A DNA stretch of 8,777 bases from Actinomycetota bacterium (lineage in GTDB: Bacteria; Actinomycetota; Actinomycetes; Nanopelagicales; Nanopelagicaceae): the NCBI GenBank assembly GCA_947377725.1, contig CANCGX010000043.1, forward strand, positions 1 through 8,777. The letters run 5' to 3'. How positions within the stretch are numbered: position 1 is the stretch's first letter; every line of letters begins with the position of its first letter. The translations under genes were made by a program, and so were the position numbers. The notes beneath the pieces are model-generated. The model did not search any database. It was not told the origin of the DNA and saw nothing but the letters and a program-made list of their open reading frames with translations. Of the stretch, positions 1 to 6,374 are shown piece after piece.

Positions 1-1341
1 TTTACCATTCGCAACAAGAAAGACTTCCTTGTCTTGTGAAATCGCTGTCGCTAGATTCAATCGAGCGGAATCGGCAGCCTCAGCGGAATGAGGGTTACCC
101 AAGTCGATGATGATTTCGTGGGGAGTTATTGCCCCTTCGCCAGCACTCGATGTTGCAAAGTTCAGAGGTTTGGCTGATTCTAGATGCGAGGGAATAGCGG
201 TTAAAGAGCTTGGGGTTACGCGAAGTGCAAGAATCGGAGATGCGGCAATGGCTAGCAAAGTCAATGAGCCAATGAATACAAGAATTGGTTTTGCAATCAC
301 GAAGCGAGAGATTCTTGAGAAGAAATTCCGCGATTTGTTGGTTTCGTGAAGCAATCCTTTAAACCCGAATGATCTAACACCACCACTGCCCAAATATGAG
401 AGCAGCGCTGGTTGGAGAGTTAGCGCGGCAATTATTGATATGAGTGGCACTAATACGCCGGCCATCCCGAGAGATTGGATGAAGGGGACACGTACCAACA
501 TGAGTGCGGCAAGTCCTAGTGCGACAGTTAATCCAGAAATCGTAACTGTTCGCCCAGCAGTCTTCATCGTCTCATTAATCGCCAAATCAGTTGGGTTAGT
601 TAAGACCTCTTTACGAAATCGTTGCACCATCAACAGTGAATAATCAATAGCAAGACCGAGACCTATGAGTTCTACGATATTTGGAATGTAAAGAACCATG
701 AGAAAGTAATGACTTAGCAGGAAGATAATTCCTAAAGTTGTGGCAATTGTCGCAGTAGCCAAAATAATGGGAATAATTGCTGCCCAAGAAAATCCAAGAA
801 CAAGAATGAGAAGAAGGAATCCGATAACAACCGCCACTAACTCACCACGATGCAAATCTTTAGAAAGTTCTGGTGTTACGTCAAATTTTATTGCTGGAGG
901 ACCAGTTACCTGCGCTCCATCTAGACCTTGGTTTACTATCGCTTCTCGAAGTTTGGAGGTAAAAGCTGCGGCGTGTGGCAAATCGTAGGGCGTCCCAATG
1001 CTCACGAGTAATGTTCCGGCGACAGCTCTAGATTGCAATACTTTTGTTTTTGGAATTACTTGTGAGGCAAGGGCGATGTGATTTTCAAATTCTTGAATTT
1101 CAAGTTTGGTTGCGTTCTTGAAGCGATAGAAAACTGTAAAAGTTCCTTCTATATTTTCGTTGAAATGCCGAGCAAGGAGTTCATCTGCTTTAGCTGATGG
1201 ACTTCCTGGAACAGTGAGGGATGTGGTCAAACGGTCATTTAGATTGGCGCTGGCGAGAAGTCCTAGAATGGTCACAACAATCCATATCGCGAAAACCAGT
1301 AAACGGTTTTTGATAACTCCCGAAGTCCACCGTTCAAGCAT
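1..1341 (-). CDS. MMPL-family (RND superfamily) membrane transporter, N-terminal part, cut by window edge
   Basis: The minus-strand frame is open from the ATG at 1341-1339 to position 1 without a stop, giving the first 447 residues of a protein that usually has about 700 or more. Visible order: TM1 (residues 12-31), a first extracytoplasmic domain (about 35-165), TM2-TM6 (about 167-317), TM7 (about 347-367), then the start of the second extracytoplasmic domain. TM4 contains GLGLAIDYSLLMVQRF with the Asp233-Tyr234 pair, which in MmpL proteins lies in the proton-relay helix. MMPL proteins are proton-driven exporters of lipids or other hydrophobic compounds; the substrate here cannot be read. 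An in-frame stop lies just upstream (1353-1351), and a TANNNT box 6 nt before the ATG fixes the start. It follows the GNAT gene by 13 bp on the same strand. Confidence 0.93.
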   Translation of the reverse strand, partial: MLERWTSGVIKNRLLVFAIWIVVTILGLLASANLNDRLTTSLTVPGSPSAKADELLARHFNENIEGTFTVFYRFKNATKLEIQEFENHIALASQVIPKTKVLQSRAVAGTLLVSIGTPYDLPHAAAFTSKLREAIVNQGLDGAQVTGPPAIKFDVTPELSKDLHRGELVAVVIGFLLLILVLGFSWAAIIPIILATATIATTLGIIFLLSHYFLMVLYIPNIVELIGLGLAIDYSLLMVQRFRKEVLTNPTDLAINETMKTAGRTVTISGLTVALGLAALMLVRVPFIQSLGMAGVLVPLISIIAALTLQPALLSYLGSGGVRSFGFKGLLHETNKSRNFFSRISRFVIAKPILVFIGSLTLLAIAASPILALRVTPSSLTAIPSHLESAKPLNFATSSAGEGAITPHEIIIDLGNPHSAEAADSARLNLATAISQDKEVFLVANGK

Positions 1342-1347
1342 GCTACG

Positions 1348-1353
1348 AGTTTA
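1348..1353 (-). promoter_or_regulatory. Putative -10 box (TAAACT) for a leaderless MMPL transcript
   Basis: On the minus strand TAAACT is followed by exactly 6 nt (CGTAGC) and then the ATG at 1341. This is the spacing expected when transcription starts on the A of the start codon. No Shine-Dalgarno sequence is present and no good -35 is visible. The box sits one base after the GNAT stop codon, so the MMPL gene may have its own promoter as well as read-through from GNAT. Confidence 0.5.
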
Positions 1354-1354
1354 A

Positions 1355-1801
1355 CTACTTTTGATTGAGAGCCATTCGGTATTGCACTCGATTTGTGATC
1401 GCTAGCGAATCGTAAAGTCTGCGAGCTGTCGCGTTGTCGGGAGCCGTAGTCCAGTAAAGTCTCGTTGATCCTGCATTAGTAGCTACGAGCTCGAGTTCTT
1501 TAATGAGAGCCCTACCAACACCTTTTCCGCGAATTGCGGGATCTACGAAAAGGTCCTCTAGATAACAGAAATCTTCTACAGCCCAGGTGCTGGGACGAAA
1601 GAGATAGTGAGCAAGACCAACAATTTGGCCGTCAGATACCGCAACCAGCCCATACATATTGAAATCTGAATGAATTCGCTGCCACGTCAGTTCAAATTGG
1701 TCCTCAGTGAGTTCAGATTCGTAAAAAACGATGTATGCCTTGAACAATTCAAGCCAACGCTCTTTATCGTCTAATTCAACTTTGCGGATTGTCGTGGTCA
1801 T
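1355..1801 (-). CDS. GNAT-family N-acetyltransferase
   Basis: A 148-residue protein of normal length for a single GNAT domain, which transfers an acetyl group from acetyl-CoA to an amine. The acetyl-CoA pyrophosphate-binding motif is clear: YLEDLFVDP (80-88) on the beta4 strand, followed by R91-GKGVG-R97 at the start of helix 3. The C-terminal part has N123-ATARRLYDSL, typical of the alpha4 region. The N-terminal FKAYIVFYE segment and the EDLFVDP signature resemble Hpa2/diamine-acetyltransferase-like members, so a small amine or amino-acid substrate is possible but not shown. It probably heads a two-gene unit with the MMPL transporter 13 bp downstream. The ATG at 1801 is supported by a TANNNT box 6 nt upstream. 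Confidence 0.93.
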   Translation of the reverse strand: MTTTIRKVELDDKERWLELFKAYIVFYESELTEDQFELTWQRIHSDFNMYGLVAVSDGQIVGLAHYLFRPSTWAVEDFCYLEDLFVDPAIRGKGVGRALIKELELVATNAGSTRLYWTTAPDNATARRLYDSLAITNRVQYRMALNQK

Positions 1802-1807
1802 GCCTAA

Positions 1808-1813
1808 AGGTTA
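1808..1813 (-). promoter_or_regulatory. Putative -10 box (TAACCT) for a leaderless GNAT transcript
   Basis: TAACCT is read on the minus strand, then 6 nt (TTAGGC), then the ATG at 1801. No -35 close to consensus is seen. It lies in the 43-bp divergent gap shared with the yaaA promoter, so the two promoters must overlap or nearly do so. Confidence 0.5.
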
Positions 1814-1830
1814 CAAGATTCTCTTCTTGA

Positions 1831-1836
1831 TACGCT
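1831..1836 (+). promoter_or_regulatory. Weak candidate -10 box (TACGCT) for yaaA
   Basis: A TANNNT match 8 nt before the yaaA ATG. It would give a transcript with a leader of about 2 nt. No Shine-Dalgarno sequence is present before this start. The spacing differs from the 6 nt found at other starts here, so the assignment is tentative. Confidence 0.3.
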
Positions 1837-1844
1837 CCAGTTAT

Positions 1845-2495
1845 ATGCTGATTTTGCTCCCGCCCAGTGAAGGGAAAAGTACCCCTGATTCGGGAGATAC
1901 CTTGAAGTTAGATGGCCTCTCCTTTTCGCATGAATTGGGTCCCATTCGGCGTTCGCTAATCTCTTCAGCAGATCAAGAGAAGTTGTGTAGCCCAGTAAGT
2001 GAAATTTATTCCGGCGTGCTTTATCAAGCTTTGAGTTGGGGTACTTTGCCGAAAGCGGCTCAGAAACGTGGCAGTACATCCCTCGTCATTATTTCCGCAC
2101 TCTTTGGAGCTTTGCGGATGCATGACGTAATTCCGTTTTACAAGGCAAAGATGAAAACCAGTCTCTGGAAAGGCGCCTTGGCTTCAGTACTAGATTCGCT
2201 AGACCCAGAGTTGATTGTGGACTGTCGGAGTTCAACCTATTCAGGCGTCTGGGTGCCAGATCCATCCAAGACTGTAGTTGTTAGAGTCTATAAAGTAGAG
2301 GGCAAGAATCGTTCCGTGATAACCCACATGTCCAAGAAGTATCGTGGCGAGCTAACGCGTTACTTACTTCTAGATCCTGTGACACCCCGAACTCCAGCAG
2401 AATTAAAAGAAGCTGCCTCAAAGCACTTTGAATGCGAACTTGTGGCAAACGTTGGGACCGAACCATGGAAATTGGATTTATTAATTACACTTTAG
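1845..2495 (+). CDS. yaaA: YaaA family (DUF328/UPF0246) peroxide-stress protein
   Basis: A 216-residue protein beginning MLILLPPSEGKS, the typical actinobacterial form of the YaaA N terminus. Family landmarks in order: IYSGVLYQAL (54-63), SALFGALRMHDVIPFY (84-99, matching the LSGLYGxLRPLDxIxPY block of E. coli YaaA), VDCRSSTY (125-132, the counterpart of the NLASxEY region), and HMSKKYRGELTRYLL (161-175, matching KKARGxxARY). E. coli YaaA limits intracellular free iron under hydrogen peroxide stress and has a DNA-binding fold; the biochemical activity in this lineage is unknown. The reading frame is open further upstream to 1731, but that extension would run into the GNAT gene and lacks family sequence, so the ATG at 1845 is chosen. 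It is followed 2 nt later by the DUF1801 gene. Confidence 0.92.
   Translation: MLILLPPSEGKSTPDSGDTLKLDGLSFSHELGPIRRSLISSADQEKLCSPVSEIYSGVLYQALSWGTLPKAAQKRGSTSLVIISALFGALRMHDVIPFYKAKMKTSLWKGALASVLDSLDPELIVDCRSSTYSGVWVPDPSKTVVVRVYKVEGKNRSVITHMSKKYRGELTRYLLLDPVTPRTPAELKEAASKHFECELVANVGTEPWKLDLLITL
2486..2491 (+). promoter_or_regulatory. Putative -10 box (TACACT) inside the end of yaaA, for the DUF1801 gene
   Basis: TACACT is followed by exactly 6 nt (TTAGCC, which contains the yaaA stop TAG) and the ATG at 2498. The same hexamer occurs 6 nt before the ATG at 8743. This supports an internal leaderless promoter and the choice of 2498 as start. Confidence 0.45.
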
Positions 2496-2497
2496 CC

Positions 2498-2860
2498 ATG
2501 AAGAGGATGCCCACTCCGGTAAGCGCTTACTTTAAGGTCCAACCGTCGCCGCAGAAAGAAACGGCTCTAGAGATGCGTGGTCGAATTCTTGAAATTATTC
2601 CAGAGGCTACAGAAATAATTAAATATGGAATGCCTACTTTCGAAGTTGATGGTCAAGCAATATGCGGACTGCTCGTTAATAAAAAGCATGTCGGCTTCTA
2701 TCCTTACAGCGGCTCAGTCCTTGCCCAATTTCCTGATCTTTTAGAAAAGTTCGTGACTACCAAAGGCTCTCTTCATGTTCCCGTCGATAAACCCCTTTCG
2801 AAGTCGATATTGCGACAACTCATAAAGGCTCGGTTAGTCCAGTTGAAGTCCAAGAAGTAA
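2498..2860 (+). CDS. DUF1801 protein (YdhG-like 'iron chaperone' family)
   Basis: A 120-residue protein covering essentially one DUF1801 domain. Diagnostic blocks are PEATEIIKYGMPTFEVDG (35-52), KKHVGFYPY (62-70) and TTKGSLHVPVDKPL (87-100), ending in the basic helix common to the family. Members are small cytosolic proteins. Bacillus YdhG/Fra has been described as a frataxin-like iron chaperone, but the function of most relatives is unproven. The frame is open upstream to 2432, inside yaaA; the ATG at 2498, 2 nt after the yaaA stop, fits both the domain boundary and the TACACT-N6 box. An ATG at 2507 is a less likely alternative. Pairing with yaaA, which also concerns iron in E. coli, hints at an iron or oxidative-stress theme; this is inference. 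Confidence 0.88.
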   Translation: MKRMPTPVSAYFKVQPSPQKETALEMRGRILEIIPEATEIIKYGMPTFEVDGQAICGLLVNKKHVGFYPYSGSVLAQFPDLLEKFVTTKGSLHVPVDKPLSKSILRQLIKARLVQLKSKK

Positions 2861-2863
2861 GAT
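2858..2863 (+). promoter_or_regulatory. Putative -10 box (TAAGAT) overlapping the DUF1801 stop codon, for the SDR gene
   Basis: The TAA stop codon of the DUF1801 gene forms the first three bases of TAAGAT. This is followed by 6 nt (TCATCT) and the SDR ATG at 2870. No Shine-Dalgarno sequence is present in the 9-nt gap. The TA is given by the stop codon itself, so on its own this case is weaker evidence than the non-overlapping ones. Confidence 0.42.
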
Positions 2864-2869
2864 TCATCT

Positions 2870-3631
2870 ATGAGCGTTGAGCGAGAATATGCAGTAGTCA
2901 CCGGGGCAAGTAGCGGGATAGGCGCGGCAACGGCGAAATCACTTGCCGAGAATGGATTTCATGTAATCGCAGCAGCTCGGCGTATGGACAAGCTAGAAGC
3001 ACTTGCTGCATCACATCCAAACCTTGAGGCGCACTATCTTGACGTTACTAGTCAAGAATCGGTCGATGCTCTTGCAGTTCACTTAGAGGGGAAGCCTTTA
3101 ACGGTTATCGTAAGTAACGCAGGCGGCTCTTTTGATGGAGCGCTCGTTATGGATTCCGATTTGGATTCCTGGTCAAAAACTTTTGAGGTAAATGTTCTAG
3201 GTTCAGTTCGTGTCATTAAATCTCTCACACCAATTCTTCGCAAGTCAGGCAAGGGAATCATTGTTGTGGTGACATCCACGGCTGGGCACATTACTTACGA
3301 GACAGGTGGAAGTTACACGGCGGCTAAGCACGCTGAAAAAGCTCTGGTTCAAACACTTCGTCTTGAATTAAGTGGGGAACCGATTCGCGTCACAGAAATT
3401 GCTCCGGGTATGGTGAAAACTGATGAATTCGCAATCAATCGCTTTGCAGGGGATGTAGCTAAAGCTGCGAAGATTTATGAAGGGGTTGAAGCGCCTCTCA
3501 CCGCAGAGGACGTCGCCGAAGCAATCCGCTGGAGCGTCATGTTGCCCGATCACTTCAATGTTGATTCAATGACTATTCGCCCATTAGCCCAGGCAGCTCA
3601 ACACAAAGTTCATCGTGTTACGAAAAACTAG
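2870..3631 (+). CDS. Short-chain dehydrogenase/reductase, YdfG-like (NADP-dependent 3-hydroxy acid dehydrogenase type)
   Basis: A 253-residue classical SDR, full length. Rossmann motif TGASSGIG (11-18); Arg37-Arg38 after beta2 suggests NADP(H). Asp58 (LDV), NAG (83-85) and Asn108 in the NVLG motif are present. The catalytic residues are Ser136, Tyr149 and Lys153 (YTAAK, with the usual 13-residue Ser-Tyr spacing), and APG (178-180) follows. The C-terminal segment LPDHFNVDSMTIRPLAQ resembles the YdfG-type tail (HVNINxLExMPxxQ). YdfG enzymes oxidise 3-hydroxy acids such as L-allo-threonine and serine or reduce malonic semialdehyde; the exact substrate here is not determined. The 3' end overlaps the downstream lipoprotein gene by 17 nt, indicating co-transcription. 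Confidence 0.93.
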   Translation: MSVEREYAVVTGASSGIGAATAKSLAENGFHVIAAARRMDKLEALAASHPNLEAHYLDVTSQESVDALAVHLEGKPLTVIVSNAGGSFDGALVMDSDLDSWSKTFEVNVLGSVRVIKSLTPILRKSGKGIIVVVTSTAGHITYETGGSYTAAKHAEKALVQTLRLELSGEPIRVTEIAPGMVKTDEFAINRFAGDVAKAAKIYEGVEAPLTAEDVAEAIRWSVMLPDHFNVDSMTIRPLAQAAQHKVHRVTKN

Positions 3632-4163
3632 CGCCTCTCTTTTAGCTCTCCTTTTGCTTGCAGGATGCGGGGGAGTCTCGAAGATCCAACCCGCCCCATC
3701 ACAAACACCATCTTCAACCCTTGAAATTCCTCAGGATTGTGAAAAGACCTCTGTTAATCAAGCGCTTTCAGAAATTGTGAAGGGTTCGATCTACATACCA
3801 ACGCAGTGGAAACCAGCTGCTGGGACCGAGCTGGCAGATTTTCTCAACAATAAAGGCTTGGCTTGTTCGTATGGATTACAAAGTGCAGAAATCGGGGTAA
3901 CGGCTCGGTGGGTTTCAGATTCAACGCAGCTTTTTGAGAAGAGAATCGATGGTTGGCTTGCGAATGGATATACCAAGGTATCCCTTGATGGAATTTCAGC
4001 TGATGATGCATATTTCCTTTTAAAGAAGCAGTCTCCATCACAGGAGTTTCATATTTGGACCCTTAACTTTAAATATCAAGGTGCGTGGCTTTCCTTGAAT
4101 TGCACTTCGTTCGCGCAAGATTTAACTGCAGGATTACCTATCGTTAAGTCGATGATTGCTTAA
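3615..4163 (+). CDS. Small secreted lipoprotein of unknown function
   Basis: A 182-residue protein with a clear lipoprotein signal: basic MLRK, hydrophobic core 8-16, and lipobox Leu15-Ala16-Gly17-Cys18. A Pro/Ser-rich linker follows (25-40), then a compact domain. Other cysteines are Cys42, Cys84 (in GLACSYG) and Cys163; Cys42-Cys84 could form a disulfide on the cell surface. I do not recognise the domain; the 'G-L-x-C-x-Y-G ... ARWV' pattern recalls other small actinobacterial lipoproteins but I cannot name a family. The start is a GTG at 3615 inside the end of the SDR gene. It is chosen because the complete signal peptide begins there, and no TANNNT box or Shine-Dalgarno sequence precedes it, which fits translational coupling. 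The stop TAA overlaps the LysE start by one base. Confidence 0.85.
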   Translation: MLRKTSASLLALLLLAGCGGVSKIQPAPSQTPSSTLEIPQDCEKTSVNQALSEIVKGSIYIPTQWKPAAGTELADFLNNKGLACSYGLQSAEIGVTARWVSDSTQLFEKRIDGWLANGYTKVSLDGISADDAYFLLKKQSPSQEFHIWTLNFKYQGAWLSLNCTSFAQDLTAGLPIVKSMIA

Positions 4164-4795
4164 TGAACCTGTTACAGGTAATTCCAGCTTTCGCATTAAC
4201 CGCACTTTTACTCGCCATGGTGCCCGGTCAAGGCGTGGCGATGATTTTGCGTCAATCTCTTGTTGGCGGTTCGCGAGCAGCAACATATTCTGTTCTTGGT
4301 AATTCCGGTGGTTTGATAATTTGGGGCGCTGCTTCAGCCATTGGGTTATCCGCAATCTTTGCTCAATCTCCATTTGCTTTTTCACTCTTGAAATGGGCTG
4401 GCGTTATTTTCTTAGTTGGGCTTTCAATCCAAACATTGTGGGAACTCCGCAAAGAGTCTGGCAAGTTTGAAGTTTCAGGAAAAGCTAAAACCTCATTTTT
4501 CCCAGCGGTTCGGTTGGGGCTACTTACTAACCTCACAAATGTAAAAGCTGCAGTCTTTGCTGTTGCTTTCATTCCGCAATTTGTACCTAAAGATTTCAAT
4601 CTCGGTTGGGGGATCTTTATTCTTTCCTGCGTGCAGTCGGCAACTTCGATGACCTGGTATTTCAGTTTGATTGCAGTCGTAGAAAAATCCTCTGCATTTC
4701 TCTCACGTCCAAAAGTTCGTCGAATTCTCACGGCGGTTTCAGCAGGAGGTATTTTGGTGCTTGCCCTTGGATTGGCTCTCAGCCACCCTCGTTAA
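4163..4795 (+). CDS. LysE/RhtB-family amino-acid (or metabolite) exporter
   Basis: A 210-residue integral membrane protein of typical family length with about six hydrophobic segments (roughly 4-23, 40-64, 71-93, 116-140, 145-172 and 187-207). Family landmarks are VPGQGVAMIL (20-29, the P-G-P/Q motif after TM1), SVLGNSGG (43-50), and NLTNVKAAVF...FIPQFV (123-141), which corresponds to the NxxNPKxxxFxxxFxPQFV block with Val in place of Pro. These transporters export amino acids such as lysine, threonine or homoserine, driven by the proton gradient. The substrate here is unknown. The ATG shares its A with the stop codon of the lipoprotein gene (TAATG), so translation is probably coupled. It converges with cysE, with only 6 bp between stops. 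Confidence 0.9.
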   Translation: MNLLQVIPAFALTALLLAMVPGQGVAMILRQSLVGGSRAATYSVLGNSGGLIIWGAASAIGLSAIFAQSPFAFSLLKWAGVIFLVGLSIQTLWELRKESGKFEVSGKAKTSFFPAVRLGLLTNLTNVKAAVFAVAFIPQFVPKDFNLGWGIFILSCVQSATSMTWYFSLIAVVEKSSAFLSRPKVRRILTAVSAGGILVLALGLALSHPR

Positions 4796-4801
4796 TTCGA
4801 G

Positions 4802-5299
4802 TTAAATTTCGTAAAAGTACTCGTGTACTTCAAAATCAATATCTTCAAGCACAACACGGTTGTATGGAATACGAGCGTCATCGGCGATCTTTACTGGTCC
4901 TAGAATTTTTGCGCCGGCACCAATTGTCACTCTGCTGCCAATCGTTGGGTGACGCTTACCTGTAGCGAAACGTCGAGCTCCAAGAGTTACGTTGTGATAC
5001 AACATCACGTCGTCGCCAATTTCAGTCGTTTCACCAATTACTACGCCAATTCCATGGTCAATAAAGAATCTGCGACCAATAAGTGCACCGGGGTGTATTT
5101 CAATACCTGTACGACGACGTGCCCGATTTGAAAGCATGCGTGCAATCAATTTGAAGCCATGGCTCCACAGTTTGTGCGAAATGCGATAGTTCCAGATTGC
5201 ATGAACACCGGGGTAAGTAAGAAAGACCTCGAATTTGTTTCTAGCCGCAGGATCGCGAAGTAGAGCGTTATCGAGGTCTTCTCTAATTGTTTTAAACAT
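4802..5299 (-). CDS. cysE: Serine O-acetyltransferase (CysE), short form with atypical C terminus
   Basis: A 165-residue enzyme that makes O-acetyl-L-serine from serine and acetyl-Co[21 protein letters not shown] is the usual start of the short bacterial form, so the start is placed at 5299 and not at the upstream open-frame ATG at 5431 inside cysK. The hexapeptide beta-helix begins at IEIHPGA (66-72). Catalytic His82 (FIDHGIG) and His117 (KRHPTIG) are spaced by 35 residues, exactly as E. coli His158/His193; Glu67 stands where E. coli has Asp143. After [13 protein letters not shown] the usual 'GANAVVxxDVPxGxxxxGxPAR' ending is replaced by [21 protein letters not shown]. The protein nevertheless ends in Ile, the residue that inserts into CysK in the cysteine synthase complex. 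It lies 11 bp after cysK on the same strand. Confidence 0.92.
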   Translation of the reverse strand: MFKTIREDLDNALLRDPAARNKFEVFLTYPGVHAIWNYRISHKLWSHGFKLIARMLSNRARRRTGIEIHPGALIGRRFFIDHGIGVVIGETTEIGDDVMLYHNVTLGARRFATGKRHPTIGSRVTIGAGAKILGPVKIADDARIPYNRVVLEDIDFEVHEYFYEI

Positions 5300-5307
5300 A
5301 GAACTTA

Positions 5308-5313
5308 AGGTTA
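5308..5313 (-). promoter_or_regulatory. Possible -10 box (TAACCT) overlapping the cysK stop codon, for cysE
   Basis: On the minus strand the cysK stop TAA forms the start of TAACCT, which lies 8 nt before the cysE ATG. The hexamer is identical to that before the GNAT gene, but the spacing is 8 and not 6. No Shine-Dalgarno sequence precedes cysE. Co-transcription with cysK is equally likely. Confidence 0.3.
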
Positions 5314-6240
5314 GTCCATCAAATCTTGGTAAAGAACCGTAGACAAATAACGCTCGCCGAATGATGGAATGATGACAACGATAATTTTGCCAGCAAACTC
5401 TGGTCGCTTTGCAATTTGTGATGCTCCCCATAGTGCTGCGCCTGAAGAAATTCCAACAAGAAGACCTTCTTCTTTTGCCGCGCGGCGTGCGTATCCGAGA
5501 GCATCTTCATTTGATGCATCCAAAACTTCATCATAAATCTTTGTATCAAGAATGTTTGGAACAAAGTTTGGTCCGATACCTTGGATTGGATGGCCTCCTG
5601 GCTTGCCGCCATTGAGAATTGGTGATGCAGCTGGTTCAACAGCAAAAATCTTTATATCTGGATTCTTCTCTTTAAGAGCTTGACCAACACCTGTGATTGT
5701 TCCACCGGTTCCAATACCAGCGACGAGAGCTGCTACCTGGCCATCAGTGTCGTTCCAAATTTCTTGCGCAGTAGTCTTGCGATGGATCTCAGGATTTGCA
5801 GCGTTCTCAAATTGGCGAACCAACGCTGCTCCTTCGCCTGCTCCAAGTTCTTCTGCTTTTGCAACTGCTCCGCGCATACCTTCAGCGGCCGGTGTCAACA
5901 CAAGTTCTGCACCAAAGGCGCGTAGAAGTGCGCGACGTTCTTTTGACATTGAATCAGGCATCGTCAAAATAACTTTGTACCCACGAGCTGCGCCAACCAT
6001 TGCAAGTGCAATGCCAGTATTTCCTGATGTCGCTTCGATAATTGTCCCGCCAGGTTTAAGCTCACCTGAACGCTCTGCGGCATCAATCATTGCAATTCCA
6101 ATGCGATCTTTGATTGTGCTTGTTGGATTGTAAAATTCTAGTTTTGCAAAGACTTGAGCATCGGCTCCATCAGTGATGTGGTTGATCCGGACAAGTGGAG
6201 TGTTACCGACTATTTCGGTGATATTTGCGTGAACCTTCAT
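5311..6240 (-). CDS. cysK: Cysteine synthase A (O-acetylserine sulfhydrylase, PLP enzyme)
   Basis: A 309-residue full-length enzyme that replaces the acetate of O-acetylserine with sulfide to give cysteine. PLP is bound by Lys44 ([11 protein letters not shown]). TSGNTG (71-76) is the substrate loop, GTGGT (177-181) binds the PLP phosphate, and Ser265 in GISSGA contacts the pyridine nitrogen. PIQGIG (218-223) and [10 protein letters not shown] (292-301) are further CysK signatures. The sequence is close to mycobacterial CysK1 throughout (for example VEPAASPxLxGG, NEDAL, [19 protein letters not shown]). The segment before the lysine reads PTST where PxNS or PGGS is common, a conservative change. 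It forms an operon with cysE downstream. It has the clearest ribosome-binding site in the window. Confidence 0.97.
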   Translation of the reverse strand: MKVHANITEIVGNTPLVRINHITDGADAQVFAKLEFYNPTSTIKDRIGIAMIDAAERSGELKPGGTIIEATSGNTGIALAMVGAARGYKVILTMPDSMSKERRALLRAFGAELVLTPAAEGMRGAVAKAEELGAGEGAALVRQFENAANPEIHRKTTAQEIWNDTDGQVAALVAGIGTGGTITGVGQALKEKNPDIKIFAVEPAASPILNGGKPGGHPIQGIGPNFVPNILDTKIYDEVLDASNEDALGYARRAAKEEGLLVGISSGAALWGASQIAKRPEFAGKIIVVIIPSFGERYLSTVLYQDLMD

Positions 6241-6246
6241 GAGTTG

Positions 6247-6253
6247 CTCCCTT
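6247..6253 (-). promoter_or_regulatory. Shine-Dalgarno sequence of cysK (AAGGGAG)
   Basis: The minus strand reads AAGGGAG, 6 nt before the cysK ATG at 6240. This is the strongest ribosome-binding site in the window and implies a transcript with a 5' leader, unlike most neighbours. Upstream, CATACT (6262-6267) and TAAAAT (6283-6288) are possible -10 elements, but neither has a convincing -35. Confidence 0.75.
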
Positions 6254-6339
6254 GGATTACGAGTATGTGAAAACCTGAATGAATTTTATGGAAAGTATGC
6301 GTGATTACCTAAACGCGACTAATTCGCACTTGCATATAC

Positions 6340-6368
6340 TTCATAAGCCTAAATTCATGTCGTACAAT
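6340..6368 (+). promoter_or_regulatory. Promoter of the copper cluster (TTCATA -17 bp- TACAAT), leaderless
   Basis: The -35 candidate TTCATA (6340-6345) is separated by 17 bp from the -10 TACAAT (6363-6368). Six bases (TGGGAC) then lead to the ATG at 6375. The -10 matches TATAAT at five of six positions and the -35 matches TTGACA at four of six. This is the best complete promoter in the window. It fixes the start of the membrane protein and implies that transcription begins at or within a base of the start codon. Confidence 0.65.
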
Positions 6369-6374
6369 TGGGAC

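Noticed and set aside
107..1354. Several plus-strand open frames of 64-82 codons
   Set aside because: They lie opposite the continuous MMPL reading frame, have no family resemblance, and two lack a plausible start signal. They are shadows of the real minus-strand gene.
4788..4801. CTCG-TTAATT-CGAG as a bidirectional terminator between lysE-type and cysE genes
   Set aside because: Only a 4-bp stem that overlaps both gene ends, with no T-run of useful length. Too weak to call.
4802..4880. Frameshift explaining the odd CysE C terminus
   Set aside because: The alignment stays in frame through the VVLED segment, and neither alternative frame on the minus strand encodes the expected V-P-A-R-type ending. 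A sequencing error cannot be fully excluded.
5300..5431. N-terminal extension of CysE into cysK
   Set aside because: The extra 44 residues are encoded by cysK sequence in another frame and do not look like Cys[11 protein letters not shown] is the normal start.
5693..6133. A 146-codon plus-strand frame opposite cysK
   Set aside because: cysK is certain on the other strand. The antisense product is Ser/Ala/Pro-rich without recognisable motifs, a typical shadow.
6279..6374. Longer N terminus for the histidine-bearing membrane protein, starting at 6279
   Set aside because: It would contain the TTCATA-TACAAT promoter, and the extra 32 residues are polar without family character. The ATG at 6375 fits the promoter.
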